A DNA stretch of 64,000 nt. Source: Chitinophaga jiangningensis. GTDB lineage: Bacteria > Bacteroidota > Bacteroidia > Chitinophagales > Chitinophagaceae. A model generated the notes under the pieces. It saw only the letters and a list, made by a program, of their open reading frames with translations, was not told the DNA's origin and did not search any database. Positions 24,606-33,690 of the stretch are shown here, piece after piece. The translations under genes and the position numbers were made by a program. Positions within the stretch are counted from its first letter, which is position 1, and the number at the start of each line of letters is the position of its first letter. The DNA lies in NCBI RefSeq assembly GCF_900142605.1, contig NZ_FRBL01000009.1, forward strand, positions 409,064-473,063, written 5' to 3'.

Positions 24606-25196
24606 CTACGGGCGGTAAATATGCGCCACAATGCCGCCAGGGAACGATTTCACTTCTGCCAGCTTGAGGTCCACCGGCTGCGGTATTTCCGTGAATATTG
24701 GCAGCCCCTTGCCCAGTATCACCGGATGTGTTACGAGGTGATATTCGTCTATAAGACCCTTCGCAATCAGGCTACGCATAAATCCCGCTCCACCTGCTGC
24801 CATAATCGTTTTACCAGGCTGAGATTTGAGTGTCGTGATTTCTTGTGTAAGATCGCCGCTGAAAACAGTAGCCGCCGCCCAGGACGCCGCTGCGCGCGAC
24901 TCCTCCGCCGCCTTCAGCAATGCCGGGTCCATTCCTGTAAAACCACCGTGGGTAAAAAGACCTTTGGGAATCTCGTTCATAGGACCGGCAAAAGGGCCGG
25001 TGGCTGTTGGCCAGTATTTTACCATCGACTCAAACGATTTTCTGCCCATAATAATCATCCCGGCATCCTGGTATTGCTGCAGCGCCCAGGCACGGGAAGT
25101 TTCATCGGAGGACCTGAAGATCCAGTCAGCCTCCCCATTCGGACCGCTTACAAAGCCATCGATGGAGAGCGACATTTTCATGATCAACTTTCTCAT
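24606..25196 (-). CDS. RibD C-terminal-domain (dihydrofolate-reductase-like) protein
   Basis: A 196-aa reductase of the same superfamily as 9322-9828 but of the longer YyaP/YwjB-like type. Motifs: MKMSLSIDGFVSGPNGEADW at the start, GMIIMGRKSFESMVKYWP, KTIMAAGGAGFMRSLIAKGLIDEYHLVTHPVILGKG (cofactor Gly-rich strand and the DEY-HPV-GKG signature). Members bind NADPH; the substrate is not established for most. Monocistronic; terminated by the hairpin shared with purE. Confidence 0.87.
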   Translation of the reverse strand: MRKLIMKMSLSIDGFVSGPNGEADWIFRSSDETSRAWALQQYQDAGMIIMGRKSFESMVKYWPTATGPFAGPMNEIPKGLFTHGGFTGMDPALLKAAEESRAAASWAAATVFSGDLTQEITTLKSQPGKTIMAAGGAGFMRSLIAKGLIDEYHLVTHPVILGKGLPIFTEIPQPVDLKLAEVKSFPGGIVAHIYRP

Positions 25197-25445
25197 AACT
25201 GAAAATTTCTTTTCTCAAATGTACGGTGGCCCTTCCGGATGCAAGGTGGGGCAAAGTGACAATCCGAGGGGCAATTGCGACTAACACCCGATTCATGCAG
25301 TATTTTTCCATTTACCACTTTGTTAACAATAAATAGTCTACCTTTCATATAATCAAACCCACACAAACACAGATAGCGATTTATTTTTTTCATCTATTCT
25401 TCCGGCATATTTGAGATTTATTCCCGCATCTACAAAATTTCAAAT

Positions 25446-26198
25446 ATGGTCATTTTTATTTTCTTCGTTGCCATCTGGTACCTGTCGTTATTTTTCCAGA
25501 CGTTTTTTCAGCACAGATATGCTGCGCACGGCGCCTTTACGATGAGCAAGGGATGGGAAAAATTCTTTTTCATTCTCACCTATATCACACAGGGCTCCTC
25601 CTATATGAGCCCCAGGGCCTATGCTATTATGCACCGATTACATCACGCGCACACAGACACCGAACTGGATCCTCATTCACCTTCCAATTCCTCCAATATC
25701 TTCAAGATGATGTGGAGTACCAGAACAGCCTACCAGGGAATTCTGCAAAATAAAACGGAGGTAGACAGCAAATACACGAAGAACGTTCCGTCATGGGCCG
25801 GGTTCGACAAATTTGCAAACAGTACTTTTTCGAGACTAATGTGGGTAGCTGCCTATGTATTGTTTTTCGCGGTATTCGCCACCAGCGCATGGCAGTATTT
25901 ACTATTGCCGATCGTAGTGTCCATGGGAGCATTTCATGGCGCTATTGTAAACTGGTTTGCCCATAAATACGGCTACATCAATTTCAGGTTGAGAAATACG
26001 GCGATGAATCTTCTGTTCGTAGATGTATTGATGTTAGGAGAATCTTATCATAACAACCATCATAAGCATCCTTCTTCCATCAATTTTGGAAAGCGCTGGT
26101 TTGAAATTGACCCTTCCTATTATATTATAAAACTGCTGGCATTTTTGAGAATCATTAAGCTGGTAAATTTACCCAAAACACAGCTGGCAGTAGCTTAG
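25446..26198 (+). CDS. Acyl-CoA / fatty acid desaturase
   Basis: A 250-aa integral membrane di-iron desaturase (stearoyl-CoA delta-9 type). The three His boxes are HRYAAH at 23-28, HRLHH at 63-67 and HNNHH at 202-206, with further conserved His164 and His173 (NWFAHKYGYINF). Four hydrophobic helices are visible (about 2-20, 41-52, 132-147, 152-168). It introduces a double bond into saturated acyl chains using O2 and an electron donor, adjusting membrane fluidity. Shorter than eukaryotic enzymes, which carry an extra cytochrome b5 or N-terminal extension. Single gene followed by a bidirectional terminator. Confidence 0.92.
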   Translation: MVIFIFFVAIWYLSLFFQTFFQHRYAAHGAFTMSKGWEKFFFILTYITQGSSYMSPRAYAIMHRLHHAHTDTELDPHSPSNSSNIFKMMWSTRTAYQGILQNKTEVDSKYTKNVPSWAGFDKFANSTFSRLMWVAAYVLFFAVFATSAWQYLLLPIVVSMGAFHGAIVNWFAHKYGYINFRLRNTAMNLLFVDVLMLGESYHNNHHKHPSSINFGKRWFEIDPSYYIIKLLAFLRIIKLVNLPKTQLAVA

Positions 26199-26223
26199 GA
26201 ACACTAACATCTGCCTGAATAAA

Positions 26224-26280
26224 AAAACACCTTTCGCTGCATTGAATGCTTAGCATAAATGTAGCGAAAGGTGTTTTCTT
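26224..26280. terminator. Bidirectional terminator
   Basis: AAAACACCTTTCGCT (26224-26238) pairs with AGCGAAAGGTGTTTT (26263-26277), extended inward by four more pairs. A-rich on the left and T-rich on the right, it suits the convergent desaturase and RRM genes. Confidence 0.9.
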
Positions 26281-26300
26281 TTGTATAAAAACGGGTGTTA

Positions 26301-26576
26301 TTAATACCTTGGTCTTGGGAAACGCTCGCGGTCTGCTCTGGGCCTTGCTTCGTTAACCACTATCGCCTTTCTGTCCAAAAACGTTTCATTCAGGTTTCTC
26401 ATAGCGCGCTCTGCTTCTGCAGCGTCCGGCATGTCAATGAAAGCAAAACCTTTGGAACGGCCGGAGTAAGTGTCATAAATTACTTTAGCACTTTGTACCG
26501 CACCAAATGGAGCAAACAGTTCAGACAATTGTTGTTCGGTTGTCTGGTCACTTAAATTACCAACAAAAAGATTCAT
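26301..26576 (-). CDS. RRM-domain RNA-binding protein
   Basis: A 91-aa single-RRM protein of the type common in Bacteroidota and cyanobacteria. RNP2 is LFVGNL at residues 3-8 and RNP1 is KGFAFIDM at 42-49, with the aromatic residue at the expected RNA-stacking position. The C-terminal tail is basic (RPRADRERFPRPRY), typical of cold-inducible RNA chaperones. The start is set at ATG 26576 because the 35 residues before it in frame lack RRM similarity and would add an unusual hydrophobic stretch; the upstream region is a likely long 5' leader. Role: post-transcriptional regulation, possibly temperature-related. Confidence 0.92.
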   Translation of the reverse strand: MNLFVGNLSDQTTEQQLSELFAPFGAVQSAKVIYDTYSGRSKGFAFIDMPDAAEAERAMRNLNETFLDRKAIVVNEARPRADRERFPRPRY

Positions 26577-26780
26577 AAAAAATAGTTTTAATGTAAATAA
26601 TAAGGGCAGCTGGAAGAGCGAAGACTGAGTAAGAAAAGAGGTTATCAAGACTAAATCAGAAGAAGCAGAGGCAGGAGCCAATGGGTAATATGATTAAAGG
26701 TAGGTTATTAAAATGAGTAATGAGAATATATTTCTGTGACGCCCCTGAGCTGGCTACACTGATCCGGAAATATGCGGTAT

Positions 26781-26808
26781 AAAAAAAGCCTTCGACGTGG
26801 TCGAAGGC
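26781..26808 (-). terminator. Rho-independent terminator
   Basis: GCCTTCGAC (26788-26796) pairs with GTCGAAGGC (26800-26808). On the minus strand it is followed by seven T. It terminates the gene ending at 26830. Confidence 0.92.
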
Positions 26809-26829
26809 GCTTCTGTCAAAATCGTTTAT

Positions 26830-27441
26830 TTATCGTACATCTTTCAAATTAACATCCACTTTATCTCCATCCTTCTTAATCGTCACTTTCGTCTCAATCT
26901 CTGCAGTGGCGCCGCTGGCTCCATTCGCGGTGTTGTAAACGTTGTTGGACGACAATACCGCACCACTCGGATGCATCAGGTAATTGGTTCCAGCATAATA
27001 TTGGTAAGAATAACGATGGGTATACCCGAAGGAAGTCATGAGTATATATTCCCCCGGCATCAGGTTGGTGAATTCAAAATGCCCCTTGTCGTCATATACC
27101 TTGGTAGTTTTAATACAGGCGGCTACGTTAGGGTCGATCGGCACTTCCGGCAGTTTTTTCCCTTTGCGGATTTTTTTGTTTACTGCCTTCCATTCTTCGA
27201 TATAGGCGGAGTTAGGAAGTATTGACACTACTGTTCCTTTGGGCGCGTACTGGGCCCGCTGGATGTTTACTACCTGCAGCTTGTTGTTGCCATGATCCCT
27301 GGCGAAGGCGGTACCTGTAATCACACTATTACCTTTTTCTGTCATCCGCAGATTGAGTTCCTTGTCGAAATTACTTTCAATAGGCCGGTAATCCAGTTCC
27401 TCATTCACACAAATTTCAACGGTGCCACCCCCTACCGGCAT
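26830..27441 (-). CDS. Downstream half of an interrupted secreted protein (carboxypeptidase-regulatory-like)
   Basis: A 203-aa frame starting at ATG 27441. It continues in exactly the same reading frame from the TAG that ends the gene at 27502. The 20 codons between that TAG and this ATG are open and read SGAVYTYIIDKKDHRIW and on, the expected end of a DUF3108-like domain. The remainder resembles a carboxypeptidase-regulatory or similar beta-sandwich module (GHFEFTNLMPGEYILMTSFGY). It has no signal peptide of its own, so if translated separately it would stay in the cytoplasm, which does not fit a secreted-type sequence. I therefore read it as the distal half of one gene split by a nonsense codon. 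Confidence 0.6.
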   Translation of the reverse strand: MPVGGGTVEICVNEELDYRPIESNFDKELNLRMTEKGNSVITGTAFARDHGNNKLQVVNIQRAQYAPKGTVVSILPNSAYIEEWKAVNKKIRKGKKLPEVPIDPNVAACIKTTKVYDDKGHFEFTNLMPGEYILMTSFGYTHRYSYQYYAGTNYLMHPSGAVLSSNNVYNTANGASGATAEIETKVTIKKDGDKVDVNLKDVR

Positions 27442-27501
27442 TTCTCTTTGCCAGATGCGGTGGTCTTTTTTGTCGATGATGTAGGTATATACAGCGCCGG
27501 A

Positions 27502-28125
27502 CTATTCTTCCAACAAACTCAGCAACCAGCTTTCGTGCTTGCCGGTTTTAGGTGATTGATAAATAAAGCTTTTTACGTCTTTGATGGTGTAATTAGAGAC
27601 AACGCTATCCGGACTATTTCCCAGGTAAAACTGCGGCATGGTGGCCTTGTAACCGGTTGTCAGCGGCAATGTGGTGAGCATGATCTCCGCAACATTAAAA
27701 TCCACAAACTTTTCGGAAGTTTTAATGCTAACTGGTTTATCCTTATCTCCATTTACATATTGATATTTACCGGTAATAGGATTTCCAAATTTCAGTTCCA
27801 GGGAATTTTTCAGTCCCTTGGTAGTATAACTGACAGGGCTAAACGTTTTTGCGTCCGCGATAGATAATCTGCTTCTATACCACTTATTCTTGTCATCAAT
27901 ATACTCTACTGCAAACTTCAGTTCATTTCCGGCAATAGTCAGGTCGTTGGTATAGGTACCCTTTACATCCCATTTATTATCCTTAAAATAATAGATAGTA
28001 AACTTAGACTTTCCGGTTTGTAAACGGGAAGTGTTGATGTCCGGGCTGCCGGGCACAACGGTTTTTTGGGCAAAGCTGGCTAAGGGCAGTAATAGCAGCA
28101 ATACAGGTCTGAATGGCATCCGCAT
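27502..28125 (-). CDS. Upstream half of the interrupted secreted protein (DUF3108-like)
   Basis: A 207-aa frame with a signal peptide (MRMPFRPVLLLLLPLASFAQ) followed by a beta-rich domain resembling DUF3108 (KWDVKGTYTNDLTIAGNEL, SYTTKGLKNSLELKFG). It ends KHESWLLSLLEE-TAG. In related proteins the strand after SWLLSLLEE continues directly into a conserved IDKKDxRxW segment, which is present here immediately after the TAG in the same frame. The TAG thus cuts one domain. A single base change from GAG or CAG would explain it. A -7 box (28272-28279) with a leader of about 140 bases precedes the gene. Either a pseudogene, a recent mutation, or amber read-through. Confidence 0.65.
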   Translation of the reverse strand: MRMPFRPVLLLLLPLASFAQKTVVPGSPDINTSRLQTGKSKFTIYYFKDNKWDVKGTYTNDLTIAGNELKFAVEYIDDKNKWYRSRLSIADAKTFSPVSYTTKGLKNSLELKFGNPITGKYQYVNGDKDKPVSIKTSEKFVDFNVAEIMLTTLPLTTGYKATMPQFYLGNSPDSVVSNYTIKDVKSFIYQSPKTGKHESWLLSLLEE

Positions 28126-28271
28126 GAATTCCGTAATTTCTTAACAAATAATAACATTTACCACTATCCCAAAACACGTCGTATAGCTGTTATAGCTGCG
28201 AAGGACTTTGAGAGATGGTTGATTTTTCAATATATTTTTATATGGATGTAATACAGTCCAAAAAAGTAGCG

Positions 28272-28279
28272 CAAAAGTA
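28272..28279 (-). promoter_or_regulatory. -7 promoter box
   Basis: Minus-strand TACTTTTG matches TAnnTTTG. It lies 147 bases before the ATG at 28125, implying a long leader. Confidence 0.45.
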
Positions 28280-28351
28280 ACCACTTTTACCCTACTTTAA
28301 AAATGGTCGGGAAATAATAAACCCGCTTATTTTTCCTGGTATCCCCCGCTA

Positions 28352-29608
28352 CTATTGCACCGTTTCCTCTCTATTCATATCCTTTAGCACGGACCTGGCT
28401 ACAAAAGCCAGCAGCAGCACAATCACAATGATGCCCGCCCAAATCCACCAGTCGCTGTTAAACACCGACTTCGTTTTTTCCTGTGCCGGCGTATCCAACA
28501 ACTTTACCGTACCAGGTTGCAATACTGCTAAATGCGCGGGAATATCCTTACTGAAATAATCCAGGTCGTAGCGGCCAGCTTCCATACCGGCAGCGCCTTT
28601 GATGAAATATGGCTGGTCTTTTTCCAGATATACCGTGAGCCATATGCTCGGCTGCCAGGCATGTACGGCGATAATTTCCAGCGGAGGATTATCCTCGTTT
28701 TCAATTTGCAGGTACAACTCCTTCGCCTGCACCGGTTCATCCAGTACCACTGCTGCAGGCTGATCGGACGACAGGTAGAAAGAAGCCAGCGTACGCATGG
28801 CTGGCGCGGCATTTCGTCTCTCCCCCACTATTTTTTGCTGTAAATACACCTGCCGGTGGTAAAAGGCGGGCGACTTTATATCAAACGTGAGCTTACCAAC
28901 CAGGTAGGATTCCTTTGCCTGCAAGGTAACCTGGGTGGTATGCGTTTTATGGTCTGTATCCTGCTTCAGCAGCGGGTCCGGCAATTCAGTAAAAGCTGCA
29001 GGCCTGGTTATGTTTTTATAATAGCCAACACTTTTTATCATTACGGGAGATGTCAGAGAATCGTCGATAACAACTGCCAGCCAGGGATAGCCGGATACCG
29101 GGAGCGATATTCCCATCGCGGCTATAGTAGGATCGTTCGTTTGTACACCACCGTTAGGGTCAAACGTAAACTCACTGTTCACTGCATACCACTTTACCTT
29201 ATCATCACTGCCATCAATGCGCATGTGCTTTATTACCCTCGTATTGTTATACAACAGGTATAACTGATCCAACTGCACGCCGGCAGTATTGTGAATGGTA
29301 ATGACAGTGTGTTTGCCCGCAGTCGTCCTACCCGCAATTTCCAGCGGTACAAAACTGGACTCATCATAGGTACGATCCTGTTTTTTGACGAGAAATGGCG
29401 ATACCTCCTCCCCTTTCATCACCCTGAAATTGGACAGGTGAGGGTAGTTAAGTTGCGCTACCACCGAAGGAGACAACGCAATGTTGTAAAAACCGGTGGC
29501 AGCCACTTTAGGCAGTGGCGCCTCCCAGGTGAAAGGTAACGGCTGCTGCTGTCCATTAACGGAACCGGCTAGCAGGAGACCTATTATAATGCGCAGGTAT
29601 TTACTCAT
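28352..29608 (-). CDS. DUF3999 family protein
   Basis: A 418-aa exported protein with signal peptide (MSKYLRIIIGLLLAGSVNGQ). The beta-rich body has the DUF3999 appearance: an initial FTWEAPLPKVAATGFYNIALSP, then NYPHLSNFRVMKGEEVSPF and a C-terminal transmembrane helix (WWIWAGIIVIVLLLAFVARSV). It overlaps the upstream DUF2339 gene by 8 bases. DUF2339 and DUF3999 genes are recurrent neighbours in many bacteria, suggesting a joint envelope complex of unknown function. Minus-strand, second gene of a two-gene operon. Confidence 0.82.
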   Translation of the reverse strand: MSKYLRIIIGLLLAGSVNGQQQPLPFTWEAPLPKVAATGFYNIALSPSVVAQLNYPHLSNFRVMKGEEVSPFLVKKQDRTYDESSFVPLEIAGRTTAGKHTVITIHNTAGVQLDQLYLLYNNTRVIKHMRIDGSDDKVKWYAVNSEFTFDPNGGVQTNDPTIAAMGISLPVSGYPWLAVVIDDSLTSPVMIKSVGYYKNITRPAAFTELPDPLLKQDTDHKTHTTQVTLQAKESYLVGKLTFDIKSPAFYHRQVYLQQKIVGERRNAAPAMRTLASFYLSSDQPAAVVLDEPVQAKELYLQIENEDNPPLEIIAVHAWQPSIWLTVYLEKDQPYFIKGAAGMEAGRYDLDYFSKDIPAHLAVLQPGTVKLLDTPAQEKTKSVFNSDWWIWAGIIVIVLLLAFVARSVLKDMNREETVQ

Positions 29609-31997
29609 TTGTTACTTCGTTAGCAGCAGCATTTTCATCTGCCAGTAATAATTTTTTCAAACGCTGATACATAAACGAGATAATAAGCAGTATTATTCCG
29701 AGAGAAATAAATGCTGCGATTTTACCACCTTCTTCAAGGCCGCTGAAATCAAACAGGAACAGCTTGAGCAGCGTGAGCCCGAATACGGAAATGGAGATAA
29801 TCCGCACCATACGCGACTTCCATTTGAGTCCGAGGTAGATCAGCATAAAGGCATAAATACCCCATAGGATAGCATATCCCACACGTTGCGTGCGATAAAG
29901 CAGGGCATCCTCTCTGGTAACGTCTGCATGGCTGCTGTACAACACCAAGTGATCCAGCTCAGCGCTGACCAGGTACAGCATTACTACTGCAAAACCCCAG
30001 TACATTACATTATGCAGTAATTCATTATCCATTTTCCGGATGGTTTTCCAGAGCTGTAATAACATCCACCCAAATGATAACAGCAGGATATAATGTATGA
30101 AGAAGCTGAATGCGGGTAAATGGCCTGCTATCACTTCCGAGCGTACATCAATGGCCGCTGGATTGTAATACATGGGATACTGGAAAATGTTTACCGCGGC
30201 CAGTACCAGTACCACCTGTTGAAATATCACTTTTTTGTTGCGCACAAACAGCAGCAGCAAAGTAACCGCGAGTGAATTGTAAGCACCGAGGATCACCGGT
30301 TTCAGCATACTGCAATGGATATTGCTCTGATAAACTATTTCGAGCAGCAGCGCTACATAAGCCACCAGGCAGGTGAGCACAGTTACGAACGTACGATACG
30401 CTACTACCGGCAGCATCGCCACATAAGGCTGCGATGCATCTTCTTTTCGGGAGAGCCTTACCAGCAGTATATGCGCTACCGTTACCACCAGGCCGGTGAT
30501 AAACGCGTGGTTGAGGAATGTCATCATGCCGGCGGTGGCAGGCCGGTACAGGTCAATCCAGTCCATCAGCAAACTAATCAGCATCAGTCCATGCACCGCT
30601 AACGCAGCATACTTCATCAGCACAATTCCTGATTTTTGCCACAGCCATATCAGCAACACGGCTTCAGCTGCCCAGAAGAGGGTGATATAATTCCCGTTCA
30701 GCTGCACCGGTGCAGCCAGGCTCGCAAAAGTAAGTACGAGGCCAATCAGGAGGTATATCAGCACCTTATCCACCTGTTTGTTACGGTAAAGAGTATACGC
30801 AAATATGCAGTTAAACACCGCTACCAGCGCGGTGAAGAGGCCAGACCATTTATCCAGGTACATATGGTTTAGCAACAACATTCCGGCAGTATAATACAGG
30901 AAGGTGTTACTGAGTAAGATGGAGATATTCAGCCAGGTAAATTGCTGTTGATTGCGGACGTTGTTGATGATGTTCATCACAAAAAACACCACATAGAAAC
31001 AGGTGGCAAATGCCAGTCCGGCACCGTACCTCGACGGCTGCCCTGGGTTTCCGCCATTGATCTGCCAGGTAAGCCAGCCACCAAACAGGATCACGGTAGC
31101 TACATAACTGATGATATTAACCAGGTTCCATTTTTTGTAATAGGCAGTAACGATCATGCCTATATTTAAAATCAGAATATAGGTAAACAAAGCGATGATG
31201 TTGCCATGGCCGGTGCTCACAAAGAAAGGTGCGCCAAAGCCACCCAGCACGGCTATTACCGCCAGCTCCTGCCGGTCGTAAGCCACTGCCAGCAACACGG
31301 TAAACGCGGTAACCAGCACCGTGAGCCCAAAGGCTACTCCCTGGTTAAACAGGTGATACTGATGAAAGGCGATGGCAATCGTGAAATACAATACGGCTAC
31401 CCCGCCGCCTACCAACACGGAACTGAAGGCCGCGAAGGTTTTGCGCAGGCGGTAAGATAACCCCAGCAACAGCCCTGCGGTGATGAAGCCAATAAAGGTG
31501 CGGCCTATTTCATTGATCCAGTCCTTATCGATAGCATATTTCAGGAAGAAGCCAATGCCGAGTACCAATATGGCAATCCCGATTTTATTGAAGAGGTTTT
31601 CCCCGATAAATTTCTCCAGGTCAGGGTTCCGCTCCCAGAAGCCAGGGGCTGGGGGCGCTGCTTCAACAATTTCCGGTGGTGCAATCATTGCCGCCTCCTG
31701 TGGTAAAATCAGCTCTTCCGGAATAGTTGGAATTATTGCTTCCACTGGTGGCACCAACTTATCTTGTACAGATTTTGGTGGCGCTGGCACTACCGGTACA
31801 ACAGGTATAGGTACCGGTTCTACTATAGCGACAGGTACAGGTGGCGGTGGCGGGTTCCGTGCTGACTGTTGCAGCAATCCTTCCAGTTCATCCAGCCGCG
31901 AGCTAAGCCGCTGAAGGGTTTTAGAGGTTTCTCCTTTGAATGTGGTCAGCATTATCAGGATAACAACCAATAGCAAAAAAATGAAAGTCTCGATCAT
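29601..31997 (-). CDS. DUF2339 family polytopic membrane protein
   Basis: A very hydrophobic protein of about 798 aa. From ATG 31997 it begins with a membrane anchor (MIETFIFLLLVVILIMLTTF), then a short coiled coil (LQRLSSRLDELEGLLQQ), a proline-rich linker (PPPPPVPVAIVEPVPIPVV) and a block EKFIGENLFNKIGIAILVLG that marks DUF2339. More than 20 transmembrane helices follow. The earlier in-frame ATG would add nine residues ahead of the anchor and is less likely. It is translated together with the DUF3999 gene (8-base overlap). Function unknown; an inner-membrane envelope role is likely. Confidence 0.87.
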   Translation of the reverse strand: MIETFIFLLLVVILIMLTTFKGETSKTLQRLSSRLDELEGLLQQSARNPPPPPVPVAIVEPVPIPVVPVVPAPPKSVQDKLVPPVEAIIPTIPEELILPQEAAMIAPPEIVEAAPPAPGFWERNPDLEKFIGENLFNKIGIAILVLGIGFFLKYAIDKDWINEIGRTFIGFITAGLLLGLSYRLRKTFAAFSSVLVGGGVAVLYFTIAIAFHQYHLFNQGVAFGLTVLVTAFTVLLAVAYDRQELAVIAVLGGFGAPFFVSTGHGNIIALFTYILILNIGMIVTAYYKKWNLVNIISYVATVILFGGWLTWQINGGNPGQPSRYGAGLAFATCFYVVFFVMNIINNVRNQQQFTWLNISILLSNTFLYYTAGMLLLNHMYLDKWSGLFTALVAVFNCIFAYTLYRNKQVDKVLIYLLIGLVLTFASLAAPVQLNGNYITLFWAAEAVLLIWLWQKSGIVLMKYAALAVHGLMLISLLMDWIDLYRPATAGMMTFLNHAFITGLVVTVAHILLVRLSRKEDASQPYVAMLPVVAYRTFVTVLTCLVAYVALLLEIVYQSNIHCSMLKPVILGAYNSLAVTLLLLFVRNKKVIFQQVVLVLAAVNIFQYPMYYNPAAIDVRSEVIAGHLPAFSFFIHYILLLSFGWMLLQLWKTIRKMDNELLHNVMYWGFAVVMLYLVSAELDHLVLYSSHADVTREDALLYRTQRVGYAILWGIYAFMLIYLGLKWKSRMVRIISISVFGLTLLKLFLFDFSGLEEGGKIAAFISLGIILLIISFMYQRLKKLLLADENAAANEVTNE

Positions 31998-32057
31998 AAG
32001 TATAAGTATGGCCCTATGCCACACTTAAATATACTGATCTGTGCGAATACGGAAATA

Positions 32058-32086
32058 GTCCGGCAGTGGATGACTCCCTGCCGGAC
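32058..32086 (-). terminator. Hairpin after the five-gene operon
   Basis: GTCCGGCAG (32058-32066) pairs with CTGCCGGAC (32078-32086). On the minus strand it is followed by TATTTCC, only moderately T-rich, so the terminator call is moderate. Confidence 0.5.
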
Positions 32087-32096
32087 CACCGTGGTA

Positions 32097-33680
32097 TCAT
32101 GCGCCCAGCCAGGAGTTGACCAGCTGAGAGCGGGTCGCTTCATCGAGGTCCTTACCAAAGGCCGATTCCAGCTGCCGTATAAATTGCGTGGCTTTATCTG
32201 TACGTTCATTCATATACGTAGTAAAATCAGGCAGCGGTGGTGGCGGTACCGGCGCATATTCTTCTGCTGAGAGCAAACGGTAAGTATCTTCCGCATTATT
32301 GTTACCCAGGGGGAACCAGAAGATGTAAATCGGCCCCTGAACCTGTGTCCCGGACGCATTCCCACCATAAAACTGCCAGGTACTGCCCTTGGGAATCGGA
32401 AGGGTTACGCAACCATAGTTGTAATTCATAACAGAACTCCAGTTGTTCCCAAATGATCCCATGGTGCCTCCCATACAGCTAAACCAGGTACCTATGGTAT
32501 ACAGGCATCCCCTGGTCCAACAGCTTTTAGTACTGTCTGATGGCGCCGCAGCAAAGGCTACCGCAAAACCATCGGTATTGGCATATACCGACTGCGTGTC
32601 AATCACGGAACCGGCAGCCAGCAATACACCGCCGGAAACCATGCTAATGTTGCCGGTGAGTGTTGCATTGCCAGTGACGTTTAATGTTCCGTTTATATTA
32701 CTGTTCCCCAGCGTTGCACTTCCTGTGGTGGTGAGCGTGCCGTTGATAGTCGCATCATTCAACGTAGCTGTAGTGCCTGTAACATCGGCCAGGGTGGAGC
32801 TACCGCTGATGGTTAGCGAAGACGCCGTAATACCGTTTAGTGTAGCCGCCCCTGTTACTGTAAAGGTACCTCCCACCGATTCATTACCGGCCGTATTTAC
32901 AGCCGCAGGTGTGAGCAGGGGATTGCTCACCGTTACCGTTAGCGTGGCATACAGCGTCAGTTCCGCCTGTGTGGCCACGAGGATGAAAGTAGTATCTACC
33001 GCTATGCCCGCGGTAACCGTGTAAGTGGTGGCCGTACCGCTGTACACCGGTGTGGAAGCACCATTCACATAAATGGCATACGACGTGCCGTTACTGGCCC
33101 AGTTCAATTGAAAAGCAGTACTGTTCTCCACCGTAGCCACTGGAATAGTAGGTGTGGCGGAGAATACCGCCATAAAATTATTTACATAAAATGCAGGTGC
33201 ATCAGATTTTGTCATGGTAAAATTAGTTTGTTTGGTACTGAAAGACGGGTTTTCAACCGGGCTGGAATACTCCTCCAGCAACACCGTGGCCGGCCCGGAG
33301 AGCGTGTTTACATTACCTGAAATAGTACAGGTAAAAGCATTCACGGCATAGCCGGCGGTGTTATTGGTAAGCGTAAACACGGCATAATCAATATCATCCG
33401 GCATACTAATGTCTTTGCCCTTAATGGTTTGCTGGGAGGTGGACCAGTCGCTGGTATTCAGCGTAGCTACCGGTGTGGGGGTCGTCATGAAAATTTCATC
33501 GGCATCCGCTCCCACCGGCACCGAAATAACGATCATTTTGCAAAGCACCTCCGTGGTAGCCTCCACCGAAATTATTATCTGCCCGCCTGTGGCCGTGCCT
33601 GTACTCACCTCCAACGGCGAGGGTACTGTGCTGGCGGCATAGGAAAGCAGTACGGGATCATCTGTCAGGTTTCTATGCAT
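32097..33680 (-). CDS. Giant-operon gene 5: tail-fibre-like protein
   Basis: A 527-aa protein without signal peptide. The N-terminal 260 residues are beta-rich (Ig-like in parts). Residues of about 270-345 form short pseudo-repeats of the type TxTGxATLxxxxIxGTL (TFTVTGAATLNG, TINGTLTTTGSATLG, NINGTLNVTGNATLTG), the pattern seen in beta-helical stalks of phage tail fibres. A tip-like region follows (about 375-460) with Trp, Gly and Cys (CWTRGCLYTIGTWFSCMGG, STWQFYGGN). A charged helical tail (NERTDKATQFIRQLE) closes it. The gene is last in a five-gene operon, 10 bases after gene 4. A fibrous, possibly trimeric, adhesive or receptor-binding part is the most likely role; this is inference. Confidence 0.68.
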   Translation of the reverse strand: MHRNLTDDPVLLSYAASTVPSPLEVSTGTATGGQIIISVEATTEVLCKMIVISVPVGADADEIFMTTPTPVATLNTSDWSTSQQTIKGKDISMPDDIDYAVFTLTNNTAGYAVNAFTCTISGNVNTLSGPATVLLEEYSSPVENPSFSTKQTNFTMTKSDAPAFYVNNFMAVFSATPTIPVATVENSTAFQLNWASNGTSYAIYVNGASTPVYSGTATTYTVTAGIAVDTTFILVATQAELTLYATLTVTVSNPLLTPAAVNTAGNESVGGTFTVTGAATLNGITASSLTISGSSTLADVTGTTATLNDATINGTLTTTGSATLGNSNINGTLNVTGNATLTGNISMVSGGVLLAAGSVIDTQSVYANTDGFAVAFAAAPSDSTKSCWTRGCLYTIGTWFSCMGGTMGSFGNNWSSVMNYNYGCVTLPIPKGSTWQFYGGNASGTQVQGPIYIFWFPLGNNNAEDTYRLLSAEEYAPVPPPPLPDFTTYMNERTDKATQFIRQLESAFGKDLDEATRSQLVNSWLGA

Positions 33681-33690
33681 AATTTTATTT

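Noticed and set aside
24621..25202. 193-codon plus-strand frame opposite the RibD-C gene
   Set aside because: Antisense to a confident DHFR-like gene; Cys/Arg/His-rich translation without motifs.
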